Shown in pieces: positions 1 through 12,661 of a stretch of DNA of 64,000 bases. A program made the translations under genes and the position numbers. The notes below the pieces were generated by a model that was not told where the DNA came from, did not search any database, and saw nothing but the letters and a program-made list of their open reading frames with translations. Source of the DNA: Acanthococcus lagerstroemiae (lineage: Eukaryota > Arthropoda > Insecta > Hemiptera > Eriococcidae). Where the stretch lies: the NCBI GenBank assembly GCA_031841125.1, contig CM063114.1:124001-188000 (forward strand), in the 5' to 3' direction. How positions within the stretch are numbered: position 1 is the stretch's first letter; every line of letters begins with the position of its first letter.

Positions 1-1500
1 TAGGACGCGTACAGAGTGATCACAGTGTTTGATAGTTGGGAAAAATTCGGGGGGGGGGGGGGTGTCGAGTTTTAATTGTTTCAGAAACTAAAAATGTTCT
101 AACGCAAATGCAGGAGTCTGTATACGATAAATATAACAGTATAGTGTAAGGTACAGAAATTTATATTGGCCGACGTTCCCTACTAATATATCACTCGTGC
201 GTGTGTAGTTGATGAAGAGTAGGTACCTAATCTATGTAAGTATTACTTGGCAAGTACAGGGTCACACAGCGAGGATAAAACAAGTGAGGTAAGGATCCAC
301 GCCGCTTTTCCTGGAGTGTGGAGGAAAACACTTTTCCAAAATGGCATTCGATGAAAATTCGAAAGACTACAGTTCGCGAACGATATTTTGGTGTTTTCGA
401 GTTTCACCCGCTCTACAGCGGGTAAACATTAAGCCAAAGATAGAAGAGCGCGATGCGGCGGTGGAAATGGCGAAACCGACGCGGTGCGTCGCAACAATAA
501 TCTTAAACACCAGAAGTGAAACAGGCGTATGTCACCTGGTCAGCAAAAAATACGAGTAAAAGAAAAAATGAAATGAAAACAAAATGAAGAAAACAAAAAA
601 TAGACGAACATCGCATAGGTAAAGTACCCACATATTATTTAGTAGGGAAGTATAGGTGAAGTGTGATCGCTTGGCTCGTGGTGAGCTCCCGAGCCTTTGA
701 ACGCACTGAATCGTGAGCACCGCCGAACGAATGCTAGCCCGACTGTGACAAGCTGAAGTGGTCGAAGAGCGAAGGTGTTCGGCGCTGTTGAATCTCAACG
801 AAGCCGCTGATGAAGGGACTTTGACGATCCTGCCGGACCAACGGATGGCGAGTTTTGCCTTAGCGATGAAGGGTGCCGAAATCATCCAGGACATCATCGG
901 CAGTCCCAACCAGCTGTACTGAGCAAGATCCAGGTTATGAGCGAATCCGCAGAGAAATGGAGAGAGCATCAGTGATGGAGGTGCGTAGTAGCATGAGAGT
1001 GTGCGACGCGGGAGGCTCGTTGGTACCTCCTGTTATCTTTTTCAAACACCGACGATAGATATTAGATATGATGCATGACACTAGATATGATACGGCAGTA
1101 GACTTTATGTACGATCGAGTGAATGTACCTATCGGCTATAACTGATCAGATTTTGTCGACATTAGAATTTACTCGCTCTCGTGGAAAAAGAGCTTCATTT
1201 TTCGATTATTTTTTAATTATAGTTTCTTTTTGTATCGATCATTTGGCTTTTTTTGCGAGTAACGTTAAACAGACGTATACGTATAAATATTCACGTACCT
1301 AAATATAGGTACATTACAATTTAACCAGAATATTATCATCGAGCAATATTGTAGGTAAATTTACTCGTAGCTAGGCCACAACGGCTTATAGGTACGAAAG
1401 ACGTGGGCATTGTCATCGCGCCCTTCATTCATATTCGCTATGTTATTATGAATGAAAATTTGTTGCGTAAAATTTAATTATAGGACGAGAATATTATCTA
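1..1500. other. No recognisable gene; poly-G tract at left edge
   Basis: A run of 14 G lies at 49-62. An open frame of 72 codons begins at 341 on the + strand, but its protein matches no family I recognise. Frames between 530 and 1058 overlap on both strands and look fortuitous. The rest is AT-rich single-copy-looking DNA with scattered short GTACCTA and CTCGTA words. Confidence 0.5.
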
Positions 1501-2170
1501 GGTATAATATTAATGGGTACTCGAGACTTCCGGTGCGGTGCGGTGCGGTGCGGCACGCCGCGACGCGACGAGAACGCACCGCGCTACAGGTATATGAGTG
1601 CATATATTGTTGATGCAAATAAAATATGTATACGTATACGTGAGCAAGTATTAATTATTATGTGAGCGAGTAGGTATGGCATGGGGCCTAACTTGGTTTA
1701 TTCACGTGGGACGCAAATGCGATACGGCAACGTGAAGCGACGCACCAACACCTTGTTCATCCCACACTCGCACTCGCCGTGTACTTGTATAAATCCGTCG
1801 CGTCGTCAACGGCCGAGGTTGAAAACTTTCAAAACCAGAGAAATTTAGGCCATAGTTGGTCGTCCTTTCCTTATCGATCTTGATTGATATTTCTCCGGTT
1901 TACAACGTCGCTGCTTTTCCGAAAGACGAAGTGAATTGGCGCCGCGTCGCATCAGCCGTATCGTCGCGTAGATATTATCACAGTTAGGCCATTGCCATTG
2001 CCATTGCCATCGTCATCGCCGTCGCCGTCGCCGTATCGCCATCGCTATCGCTGTAACAACAGACCCAAGCATCGAGCATCGAGTAGCACTACAAGGCCTA
2101 ACGTGAAATAATTAAACGGCAAAAGCGTAAGCGGACAAAGTTACGTCGATTTAATTCTAAATAGGCGCAT
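1500..2170. promoter_or_regulatory. CpG-rich stretch with simple repeats and a TATA-like box
   Basis: This is the most CpG-dense part of the left third. It contains a CGGTG pentamer tandem at about 1530-1552, a TATAAAT box at about 1788, and a hexamer-type run of GCCATT and GCCGTC units at about 1988-2050. A CpG-rich stretch with a TATA box could be a promoter and 5' leader for a gene outside or widely spaced in this window, but I find no coding exon joined to it. The promoter call is inference. Confidence 0.25.
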
Positions 2171-4480
2171 CAAATCAACTTGACTCGTGTCGCTCAAGAT
2201 GTTGAAAAGATACAGCCTCTACATTTTCTGTAGGTGGGCACTAGGCCTACTCGTATGTACAAATACGTATATTTCATATAGGCTCCTACTCGCGGGTTCG
2301 ACGAATAAATTTACGATCGGCGATGCAACGTGACGCCAGTTTTCTCATTATAGGTATTACCCTTTCTTCCCTTTTCCAGCCTTCTTTCTCTCCTGTTCGG
2401 CTAGATTGGTGATTATTTTGGACTTTCAGTTCGAATGGTTTACGTTCTATTGTTGCTTAGAAGTGAGGACCAAACATGTTCTTTTCGTTGGGATTTGCGG
2501 TTCTTTATTTTTTAGGCAAATGAAATTTGCCTTATCGGATACCGGCGACATTTGTTGGTTTATTTATTTATGAGCCTGACACGTTGTCCAACGACTGTGA
2601 GTGTTGCATAGCACTTCAAGAAGCTGGCATGTTTTATATTTACGTCCAACGATGCAAAGGTTGTACAGCAGCTAAGAAGCTGACATTTTTTACATTTATA
2701 TTGTTTGTCGTGTGGCAGTGATAACCGAGTTCTGAGATGAGGTCGATCCGACCAGTAGAGGAGAGGGTGCGGGGAGAGCTCGGGGCCAAAATGTGGTCAA
2801 AATTTGCAATTTAGGAAAGGGTTTCGTTGGCTCACGATCCCATCGACAGGAATTGAGCTACAAAGTTGAAATTTTAAACGTGCCCTACTACACATGTTTT
2901 GTGAGGCGAGTTCGAAGCTGAACGCAATCGCCCGAGAATTCGAGAGCCATGGAGGGTGTTGGTGAAAAAGTTCCCTTTTAGTTCTGATAAACCATATAAG
3001 TTGTATCAAAATTTTGATAGCATATAGCGAGCAGATTTGCTTAAGATTTAACTGTTTAGTTATTACCACTTTCTTCGCACGACTCGTGGTTAAGGAGAAT
3101 TTGAGGATATCAGGTTTACGTGTAATTTCGATTTGTATAGAAGAAATGTCAGTGTTATTTACGTTTTAAACGTGGTTCGTTCAGAACGCAAGTACGGCTC
3201 AGTGGTTCAGTGCGTCGCTTCACTGATTAAGGGCTAAGAAACGCGGTTTCAAGTTTAGTCGGTGAAATGAAATTTCTATTTTTTTTAAAATCATTTTTAC
3301 TCGATAGCATTTCCCCCCCCCCATACCTATTCTTTAAAAATTTTGAAACAGTTACTTCGTTTGCCTCTTATTCAGGTAATTTGGTAACCTCTGTCGTGTT
3401 TCTATACGACCGAATCCACTTTCTGTTTCACCTCGTCTCCTCAGACTTCAGAAAAGGCCTTAAGGTCCTCAAACTCCCTCTGTGTGCAGCTCAATAGAGA
3501 GCGGCGACAGAGAAAACGAATTCAAAAATGGATACAGAGACTACTTAAATGAAAGGCCCACTCGAATAAACGAACGAATAAATACATTTTCGGTTCGTAA
3601 CTGTCGGATGCAGCCAATAATGAAATTACACACTTTTGAAATCAAAGATCTTATCCGAGTGAACTTCAATTACCTCGCGGCACGGGTTACACTCAACTGT
3701 TTCCACGCACACATTTGGCAGAAAATTGTTTCTAATTTACGGAATCGATTCAAACTAGGTATAATCCGCCACCTGCCTAGCCTATAGTTGTAAGCTAATT
3801 ACTTACTAACTACCTAACTAGTAGCAACTGTAGCTTTTAACAATGCGGTCAACACACGTTCAAGCAGCAGCGACTTATGCGGTGTAAGTCTGACTCGGTC
3901 GTGGTTCATAAACAATTTTTCAATCGTAATCGGTAACCGTAAAAGTTAGAATCGATTCCACTTTTGCGTTCACTGTTACGAGTAAAGTCATCGTAAACAA
4001 ACCCCTACTAAATATGACATCGAGTTCAGCGATTACGAATACGGCTACGGATATATGTACTCGTATACTAATATAAAACGCACTTTATTTATGTGCTCCT
4101 CACTAGTCGCCACTTAGTGGTTTTCAGTCACTAATCTCTGTCGCTCACTCTTCGTTTACGGCTATTCGAGTTCGTAAAATTGCTCAGATTCGGCGAAATG
4201 TTTAAGAACACACGATATATGATGCGTCACGCGATAATGCAGAATCGTAAAATCGCGATACAGACGGCTCAGAGACTAATACGAGGACGTGGTGGCTGTA
4301 TAATTCTACATTTGTCCACGCTAGCCACTTGAGAAATTGTAATAGGGTATTCCTCATATTACGCAGTAACTAAAATTGCGAGAACTACTACTCGTTGTTA
4401 ACTATCGCGTTATAAAATATATTAATCTATGTAAGGCTACTAATGTAAAGACCTCATTGCGCTCTAATAATACTTAAGAA
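2171..4480. other. No recognisable gene
   Basis: Apart from the tRNA-like stretch near 3190-3266, nothing coding is recognised. There are C-runs near 3313 and small open frames (2527-2721, 3267-3497, 3482-3787) whose products are low-complexity or unfamiliar and have no second exon that I can find. Confidence 0.4.
3190..3266 (+). ncRNA. tRNA-like sequence, probable SINE head or tRNA pseudogene
   Basis: An A-box-like CGGCTCAGTGG at 3195-3205 is followed about 49 bases later by a degenerate B box (GGTTTCAAGTT). A related sequence with a perfect B box lies at 13320-13400. The T-arm cannot form five pairs, so this is not a functional tRNA. A tRNA-derived SINE head is the likeliest reading. Confidence 0.4.
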
Positions 4481-4753
4481 CAGTGGCGTAGCCAGGATTT
4501 TCCCAAAGGGGGGGGGGAGTAAGATTTTCAGGGGAGAAAAAGTCGAACATTGAGGTATTGTTTAAAAATTGCCAATATTAGAGGACTATTTGATGAAAAA
4601 TGAAAATGAAGGTAAAAATACTGTTGGAGCAAAAATTTTTCGAAAAAACGTGTATTAAAGGCGAAAGTGCGCTCATTTTTGCATATTTTACATTCAATTT
4701 TAGGTGCCTTGGGGGAGGCGTTCGCCTCCTCCCCCGCCTTGGCTACGCCACTG
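4481..4753. mobile_element. hAT-like MITE, 273 bp
   Basis: The ends are CAGTGGCGTAGCCA and its reverse complement TGGCTACGCCACTG, giving a 14-bp perfect terminal inverted repeat. A G-run follows the left end and a C-run precedes the right end. This terminus type is widespread among short non-autonomous DNA elements of animals. Flanks share only part of an 8-bp duplication. The minus-strand frame at 4528-4797 runs through the element and is not a gene. Confidence 0.8.
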
Positions 4754-6910
4754 TTTACGAAGCCTAAATACAAGTACTTGTAAGAATAAGAAAACAAATA
4801 TACAAAATTTAAAATAAAACGTAATTAACGCTGAAAGTAAGTAAGTTATTTCGACTGTCTAGTAATCCCGCATTATATGAGTAACTCGATGGTCATCTTT
4901 TCGCGTTCCTAGTTCCTCCGTGCACTGCCGCCACAGGTTTTTTTTCTTTTTTTCTTCTTCCTGTCTTTCCTTTCCATTCATTATTTTTACCTAGGCCTCT
5001 ATTCTAGGAACTATAGTTAGTGTAGTACTGTAGCACGTACGTTAGGTGGGTAGATATCTAATCTCTCCCGCCCCCTTTTCTCTTTTTTTCTTTCCTGTTA
5101 CCTAGTTAAAACTACGAGTATCCGCTTGTTATAGATGACTAGTTAGAGTTGTCGCTAGAAGAAGGTAAGTACAACGCAATAGACTTCCGTGATCTATATT
5201 CTGTACATATCTGCATCTAATCCAATCTGTAGTCTGCTGTTTTTGTTGTTGTTTTTTTTTTTCTTTTTGGGGGTACAAGTATGAAAAAGGTGGAAAATGT
5301 CCGAATATTTCCGAGGCAAATACGTACAGCCAAGTATAGATATCCGAAGCTCGTACTCGTACATATTATTGTACACCTAACCTACTCGTATTAGATGTCG
5401 GATAATCGCGACATAATTATTAATCTTGGTTGTTCGCATTCGTCCAGCGACTACCAGTATTCAATTTTTACACGATTATTCGATTAAATAACCTAACTTC
5501 AAAGTCACTTCTGAATGACTGGAGATCAAAATGATCGAGTATTTTTGAATATACACATATGGCAGACGATAAAATATGAAAAAAAAAAAAAAAAAAAAAA
5601 AACACTATTCAACTTAAGTAGGTATCATCGAATGGAAAAGTCGATTATAATCAACTTGGCGTGTTCTCGCTTCCAACAACCGAACGTATGTAGGTATCGA
5701 ACTATAATGTATCGATTTTATATCGTAAATGATTACCATCGATGTTTATTTACTCTTGACGCGTAGTGTGACTCTTATTAGAATATTTGGAAATAAAATA
5801 ATAGATAGAATAAGAAATGGTAACGATAATAAATACTGCTTAAAATTGGTAGACAAAAAGGGGGGGGAAGAAGAAAAAAGAAGGTTAGAGGGAAAGAAAA
5901 AAGGAGAAAAATACTGTAAAAAGTAATCAAGTTCGTTAATTTTGCATCTTGATGTTTGTAGGCTTGTTGAGTAATGTTAGCCGAGTGCGTATAACATGGA
6001 TTCTCGCTTCGATATAGGTGTATATATATAGACATATTGAAAACACGGCGCGTTCGAAAGATTCTTAGTGTTTTTTGCGGTAGTATCGTTGTTCGAGTAA
6101 TCTTCTCGTACATTGTTTTCATAGAACGCCGGATTGCCTTCTCATTCAACTAACGAATGCACTTACGACAGCACGAGGCGATGCGGAAAAAAAATTACCT
6201 ATCTTTGACACGGCACGAGGCATACGAGTATCTCCCGCGGCGGTGGCAGTAAATATTTTAAAAAGTATTAAGAGCAGAAAAACTGGAATCGGGGAAAAGT
6301 AAACGTCTACTCAACCCGAACCTCGGTGATTTCAATTTTAAGGACGAAGCGAAAATTTTCCCAAATACGAGTAGGTCGAAATTCAGTCGTCAGTCCGGTT
6401 CGACCCGTTTTGACCAACTGAAATCTACGCGAATAACTTCACAACGCCTTTAGATCCCGGAATTTCAAAAACAATCAATATTCCAGGTATTTTCTTGGGA
6501 AAGCGGGAAGAAAATGGGTTCGATACGTCGCGTATTATTCTAATCCGACTGGGGGTTAAATTTTTCGAAATTTTGTTTTTTCACCGAGCGAAATAATAAT
6601 ACTTCGTTCGTTCGCCGTCACTACTTGGAATTTGAATGAACAAGCGACACCCTAATGTAAATAAGCACATATTGTGTACATGGTAAGTAACTATACGTAC
6701 GTAAATGAGAGGAGGGGAGGGGAGCTAGACGGAACACTTGCCGTATCGCAAGCATAGATCCCGATACTTTTACCGAGTACCTACTACCTACTAAAACTCA
6801 TTCACGAATTAATCGTGAATAGTTACAGGCAGTGCGGGGTATGTATAAGTGGCTCGCCAGAATAAATATTATCAAAAAATTCTTTCGTGTCAGGCTGGAT
6901 TTTTTTAATA
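4754..6910. other. No recognisable gene; low-complexity patches
   Basis: The stretch contains pyrimidine-rich DNA at about 4935-5100, a poly-A run at 5580-5602 and a purine-rich stretch at 5856-5915 that creates spurious lysine/glutamate-rich frames. No conserved protein or RNA is recognised. Confidence 0.4.
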
Positions 6911-7166
6911 TATGTGGGCTGACAGGAAGAAAAGGAACCTCAGCGCAAAAATGTACATTTTACAGGAGAGCGGATAAACAAAATTGATAACGTTTTCACG
7001 TTACGGAGACACTCAACTTTGAAGACTTACAGCTGTTTGAGAAAATTTTTTAGAATTTTTTCGACAACACCAGGCGAAAGAGAGGCCAAAAATTAGTCAA
7101 AAACAGTTGTTATCACAAAAATTGATTTTTTGCCCCGAGGTCCCTTTCCTCCTGTCAGCCCGCATA
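6911..7166. mobile_element. TA-flanked MITE, copy 1 of a two-copy family
   Basis: The terminal inverted repeat is about 28 bp. The left end reads TATGTGGGCTGACAGG and the right end is the reverse complement with one change, followed by a matching GGAACCTC/GGGACCTC block. TA dinucleotides flank both sides (6909-6910, 7167-7168), as for Tc1/mariner-type elements. A close relative sits at 54071-54318 inside an ADI1 intron, and the two share a long central block with few differences. Confidence 0.85.
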
Positions 7167-7168
7167 TA

Positions 7169-8500
7169 CAAATAGGTGCCTACGTACCTACTCAAAGTGC
7201 ACGCGTGCGAGTGTAGTGTAGTCCACCCGTTTGCTGTCCGTACTGTTTATTCTTGTTTGATCCGAGGAAAATTTAAGCAAACGCTCCGCAGTAACGCGAC
7301 TAGAAGTTGTGTAGCGCTACACCCTAATTACGAGTAGCAATTAATTTGCGATGTTAAGAATCCACTCGTCTAACAGAACCGCTATCGCGACGAAGGCAGA
7401 ATGTGAGTATTCTACCTTTAGCGAGCAACCGAGCGACGCGCTTCTTTTTTCGGTTATAGGTACATCTACTCGTATATCTATACCTACTATAGCCGACCGG
7501 TTGAATGAAATCTCAAATTCGCGTAAAAAGGCCGATAAATTAACCGACGTATTTTCGTCGATGAATAAGAGCAAGCTATTTGCGGACTGCACGTTAATCG
7601 AGGCTGTACGAGAGCTACCTGTATACGGTACAGTATACTCGTACGGACAGCATTGTACGTATACTCGTTATATGAGTATATGAGTACGAATATAGAATGG
7701 GAGGAGGGAAAATCGTAAAGAGGAAAAATACTTCGCGGAGGCGAGCTAACGAACGAGTGACAGAAATGAGAAGAAGGCTACAAAAGTGCGGATAGCTTGT
7801 AAACAAGGCCGTCGAATAACTACGAGTATAACTATACGAACGTTGGAAGATGTCGTCAGAAAGTAGGTAGGTAATACTCGTAGGTATATGTGTATAGCCG
7901 ACGTACGTTGATTAATTAGGCTAACGGTACCGAGCACCGGTCATACCTTTATACGGATATAATACGCGCGATAATTTCGATCCATACTTGTAAGTATGTG
8001 TAATATGTAACGGGCGCGTAGGCGATTTAGCGCGAGAAGTGAATGGTGGGGTCGATTTTTTTTCCAACGATAGACTATGCTAACCGCGATCACGTCGGAT
8101 ATCAATATTAACGTTAATAAGTTAGGGTCACTGCAAAAAGATCATTCGACTATTCTCTCGCGCGTTTGCGTCAGCCCTCCACGCAACTATACGAGTACAA
8201 GTATAAATAGGTATTATAATATTATGTACGTATTGTATGTACATGTAAATGTATGTACATATTATACCCGTCGTCGTAAGAGTACAGGTGCACGTACAGC
8301 GTTCCAGTCGGGCGCAGGTACACGACACATATTATTAGGTATTTACGAATATAATATTATATTTATGCGCATATTATGTATGTATTCCGATCGTGGTGCG
8401 CATCGCGCTACAGACTACTCAAAAAATAACGCGCTCATACTCGACGACTAAAGAGAGTACGGTATGAGCAAGTTTACTGTAACGAATAAAGACGACGTTA
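7169..8500. other. No recognisable gene
   Basis: Open frames of 60-124 codons occur on both strands (for example 7351-7683 and 8077-8451), but they overlap one another, contain runs made from TACGTA-type repeats and match nothing I know. The zone 8190-8370 is a TA/GTAC-rich low-complexity stretch. Confidence 0.4.
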
Positions 8501-8773
8501 AGCCTAGTTCACACGACGCTGGTATACGCTGGCGTGCGAAGCTACAAGCTGATGCGCGAGCTGATATGCTAGTCAAATTTATGTTCAGACGGAGCGTGTC
8601 AAGTTTTACTGATAAGAGCCAAAACAGATTACTAGCTTAAAAGTTGAAAATTTTCAACTTTTATGCTAGGCTGGTAAGCTGACCAACTTCAAACTGGTTC
8701 TCTATTCACACGAAGCTGGTTCACGCACTTACTAGCCTGCGCTTCTTGTACCAGCGTCCTGTGAACTAGGCTT
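8501..8773. mobile_element. MITE with 22-bp terminal inverted repeat
   Basis: The left end AGCCTAGTTCACACGACG pairs with the right end, whose reverse complement is AGCCTAGTTCACAGGACG. An internal palindrome AAAAGTTGAAAATTTTCAAC lies near 8639-8660. TA occurs next to each end. There is no coding capacity. Confidence 0.75.
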
Positions 8774-10420
8774 TAGTTCACGACGACCACCACGATAACT
8801 TACAAATCTTAAAATGGTTTCATTTTTATTTTTGTTATTTTTTATTACGTTTTCATTTTCTCTCTATACCTACAACAAATAAATTCCACTTTCAATTACT
8901 ACCACGTGGGTGTGGTGTGGTGTGGTGCAGCGTGGAACAATCTGCATTGAGTAAAAGCGGGAGGGCGTACGTCGCAGGCACAGCGGCTATACAGCCTGAC
9001 GATCCCTATTGCGGCACTAAGATATTGTTCCTCGAGTTATCCAATCTAATATTACAGCCATAAATTTCTCTACAGGTGTCCCGTCTCTATCTCGAGTATT
9101 GTTGTAAGTTAACTGTGGATATAGCGCGCGAACAACGCTTTTTGTATCCGATCGCAAAAGTTATAAATAATATTTTTTTACTTTAAGCTCGAAACTTACT
9201 TACATATTTCGTAATTATATTATTTTACATTTCATTATAATATTATAATGTTATACTACGCATCAGATCGAGTAAGTACATACGGACAGCCCATTCCTAT
9301 ATTATACCCGAGTTTTTTTGTTTTTTTAAATTTATCATACATTTTTTATTTCCATTAATCGGATACGTCCGCCTCATTGCTGGATCAGATCACGCATAAC
9401 GCAGGCAACCAAAACATCAATATACAGGTTCCCGTATACATATTATACAGTGCGGCATTAGGATATTTTTGCCCGTCTCGCATAGCGGATATCGTATTCT
9501 ATCAAGCACCTTGTGGACCAAGAAGAAGTCTCTTCATGACAGATAGCGGAATAGGGTCTCTGTTAGCGGGACAGTGCAAAAGTTGCCTAAACTAATGTTC
9601 TAACAGGCGCGATGAATGCGACGTTAGCGCGTCGTATTCTCGGCGCAACAGTATGCAATTCTATTACCGGATACGCGATGCCTATTACGACATACAGCGT
9701 TGTAGGAGAAACCAAACAGTAATGTCGTCGCATCACCGCCGCTATTTATGCGTACATCGTCAATATCGGCCAAATAATCGTAATAACAGATCGATCAAAT
9801 TTTACCCCCAAACATAAATACGTATAAAACCGAGCTTTATCCTTCTCAAATGAACGTACAAGTCTAAGAAGAGAGGAGGAAGATTCTCGCTCGCGGTTCG
9901 AAGGGAAGTTCGTACAGTAACAAAGTATATAAATAATAATCACGCGTGTTATCGGTTTCAGAGGACACGGGAATGAAACAGATAAGTGGGGGAATGGGGG
10001 AGGAGCTCTTATTTTCAAGTTAGGGTACTACGCAGCGAGTGTTCCAGAAAAAAATATTTTACTCGTAATATACGACCCAGCAAGAAAGTTAAGTAAAAAC
10101 GACGTCACTAAAATCCGGAAGAAAATCGCGGATACAAAGCTGTAATACAAGAAGGATCAAGGATGTAGCGGCGGCGGAGTACTAAGTGAAAACACGAAGC
10201 AGCAACAAGTGAGCCTAAGAGTTCTGCAGATATGGTGCGGAGCACCGAAGGGTGCGTTCGAAAGACGCAAGTCGGCACGACCGATCACAAATACCGGCCC
10301 GACAAATGATACCAACTAAGCCTAGAAATACGATCATCATTCACCCAAAGGACAAGACAGCCACCGTCGCCGGTCAACAGATCAAGGAGACAGTCTATAT
10401 ACTACATCCACATCTATTTA
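8774..10420. other. No recognisable gene
   Basis: The frame at 9377-9595 (72 codons) has no repeat content but matches no family I know and has no clear splice partner. Short GTGTGG repeats occur near 8908. Otherwise this is plain AT-rich sequence. Confidence 0.35.
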
Positions 10421-10429
10421 CTCTAACTT

Positions 10430-10880
10430 AACGTTTTTTCAACATGCTCAACGAATCTCAACGAATGTAAAATCGATTCAAGAACCAATTTTTAACACAC
10501 TCAATGAACTTTCAACGAACTCAAAATCGGTTTCAAGAATCAATAATCAGCTGCTTTAAAAAAAATTCTGGCTCACATTTAATTTTACTACAATTCAACC
10601 GAAAAAGCTGGATCATATTTAGTTTACCACTACTCAATCAATGATATACTATATCCCTACCTTGGTGAAAATATTTCACTGTGTACCTACCTTAGTAAAA
10701 AATCTGGCTCACATTTAATTTTACTACTATTCAACCGAAAAAAAAACCTGACTCACATTTACTAATTCTCAATTATCAGAACAAGAATCAATAAAATATG
10801 TACGGTAACAGATCCGAAAAAACCTGGCTCACATTTGATAAATCAAGACTCACTTTTAGAATCAATAAAATGAGTCGAGC
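10430..10880. repeat. Degenerate short tandem/interspersed repeat
   Basis: The word CTGGCTCACATTT, usually followed by AATTTTACTAC and TTCAACCGAAAAA, recurs at about 10567, 10697, 10748 (as CTGACTCACATTT) and 10824. To its left, two imperfect copies of a unit built on CTCAACGAA and AATCGNTTCAAGAA lie at about 10446-10540. No protein is encoded. Confidence 0.6.
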
Positions 10881-12143
10881 GTTTTGCTATTGTGCCCATA
10901 AGACAAATGTATAAGAGAGAGAACGAGTGAGAGAATATTCTGTGCATTGATTGTACTCTATTATACAAAGAAATAAAAAATTATGAAATAAAAAATGACT
11001 TAAATTATCTAATAATAATTAGAATCCTATTTTTCTAAAATCCCCACATATTGTACACTGGTTAGATTACACATAAACTGAAGCGGAATTCAGAATATTA
11101 ACCGGAATTTATGTATCAGTAGATACAGACCAACTTGACAACATTTGGGGTTCGATGAAGTTAACGGCGACTAGTTCCGCTCGTACTTGCCGCACACTCA
11201 AGGACTCAAGCCACTGACAGCCCACTTGCGAACTTTCTTTACCGATCTTTTATCTGACGAATAAAATATTTCAGCTCATAGTCTTCGGTTCCCACGATAT
11301 CGCATTCTCAGGCTGTGAGCGTAGTTGTGAATTGTAGAGATAGTCTTTCGTGTGCACACTCGGCGCTATCTGCTCATTGCTAGCAGCGTTTTTTGTTCGT
11401 ATAAGTAATATCCAATTAAATAGCCAATCCGGAAAACGACGACGAGAACTCCGTGTACCCAATTACATTTTTCACGCGCTTAAAATGGTAGAAGGTCTAA
11501 CCTATATGAAAGTACGTCTTACCTACTAACTAACATTCTCTCGTAGATTATTATTAGGGAGCGAATTATTTCTCTGTGTTGAGTGAGAAACGGTACCTAC
11601 ATCTAAGATAATACGTTTCAATTCTGTTAGAGTAAAATGAGACCTATCAGTTTTCGCATATTTAACATATTTTACCTATAAAAGCATGTTGTTGCATGTT
11701 TGATCATTTTCAGCGCATATTTAACCGTTTTAGCGTATATTTCCTTAATGTTCTGATTTTTAGCGCATATTTTTGTAATTTTCAATATTTCCTTCTCCAA
11801 AAGTTGAAAAAAGTACACATTTTTTAGATCCTTTACAGCAGACACGTTGAAAGAAATCGCGTTTTCTTTGCTGTAGTGTTCTAAATACAGATTTATGTTA
11901 CTAATTTTGTAAAATTCAATTCGCAAGGCCCGCCTTCAATCGGGTTTGTCGTATACTATCTGTCACGACCATGTTTTGATTATATGAAGTTTTGTTACCT
12001 GCTCAATCAATCAACTGATTTTATTCTTTTTTCAATATTAGAACGTGGTACAGCCATTCCTTCCTCTTGGGTGATACCTTGCCGAGGCGAGGAGGCTTAA
12101 GCGTAAAAAGAAGAAGAAAAAAAAGAAAGAAAGACTCTACGAG
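10881..12143. other. No recognisable gene; short AT-rich motif repeats
   Basis: Between 11655 and 11790 the motif GCGCATATTT (variants GCGTATATTT, TTCGCATATTT) recurs several times. A GA-rich stretch at 12100-12135 follows the word GCCGAGGCGAGGAGGCTTAA. I find no gene. Confidence 0.35.
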
Positions 12144-12151
12144 GTTATATG

Positions 12152-12384
12152 CAGAGGCGAAACTTCACTTTCAGTTTGGGGGGGGGGGTGGAGAAGGAAA
12201 ATTTGCCGACAAATATTTTCTTTTAACTAAAAATTTGAAAATTCGCCGATTTGTCAATCAAAATATTTTATAATTGAAAAAATAATAATAATAAACAAAC
12301 AAACGTTCTTAGAAAATAAAAAATTCAAATAAACAGTTTTCAAATTTGCTGACTGCCTCATTATTGGGGGTAGTTTCGTCCCTG
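12152..12384 (+). mobile_element. hAT-like MITE, left arm of the composite
   Basis: The ends are CAGAGGCGAAACT and AGTTTCGTCCCTG, a 13-bp imperfect inverted repeat. A G-run follows the left subterminal CTTTCAG. Internal words GCCGACAAA, TCAATC and CTGACTGCC are shared in the same order with the second copy near 15420-15664. Confidence 0.75.
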
Positions 12385-12661
12385 CAAATGCAGCTTGGAA
12401 CCTTATCCCCCAAGCACTCACATTTGCGCACATGAGCATACCCTATTCCGGGAGGATAAGGTGGAAGGATATTAGGAATACTTGAGAGGAACACACAACT
12501 TCCTTTACACATTGAGGTGGTCTTTGTTTACTCTCGATGATTTTTTTTTCTTCTGAATTTCCTCTGATTCTTCTCCTAAATTGATTACAATAAAAACAAA
12601 TAAATAAAAAAAAACTACAAAGCTTCCTGTCGATTGGATTAGAGGAATCCGTGCCAGAAGC

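Noticed and set aside
873..1058. Possible pogo/Tigger transposase fragment (GGSLVPPVIFFK)
   Set aside because: Only about a dozen residues resemble the family; no DDE residues, termini or neighbouring similarity were found.
7341..7683. Overlapping frames on both strands as a gene
   Set aside because: Mutually antisense frames without known motifs; ORF length is compatible with chance.
9377..9595. 72-codon frame as a gene
   Set aside because: No recognisable domain, no splice partner and no second copy; left as unexplained.
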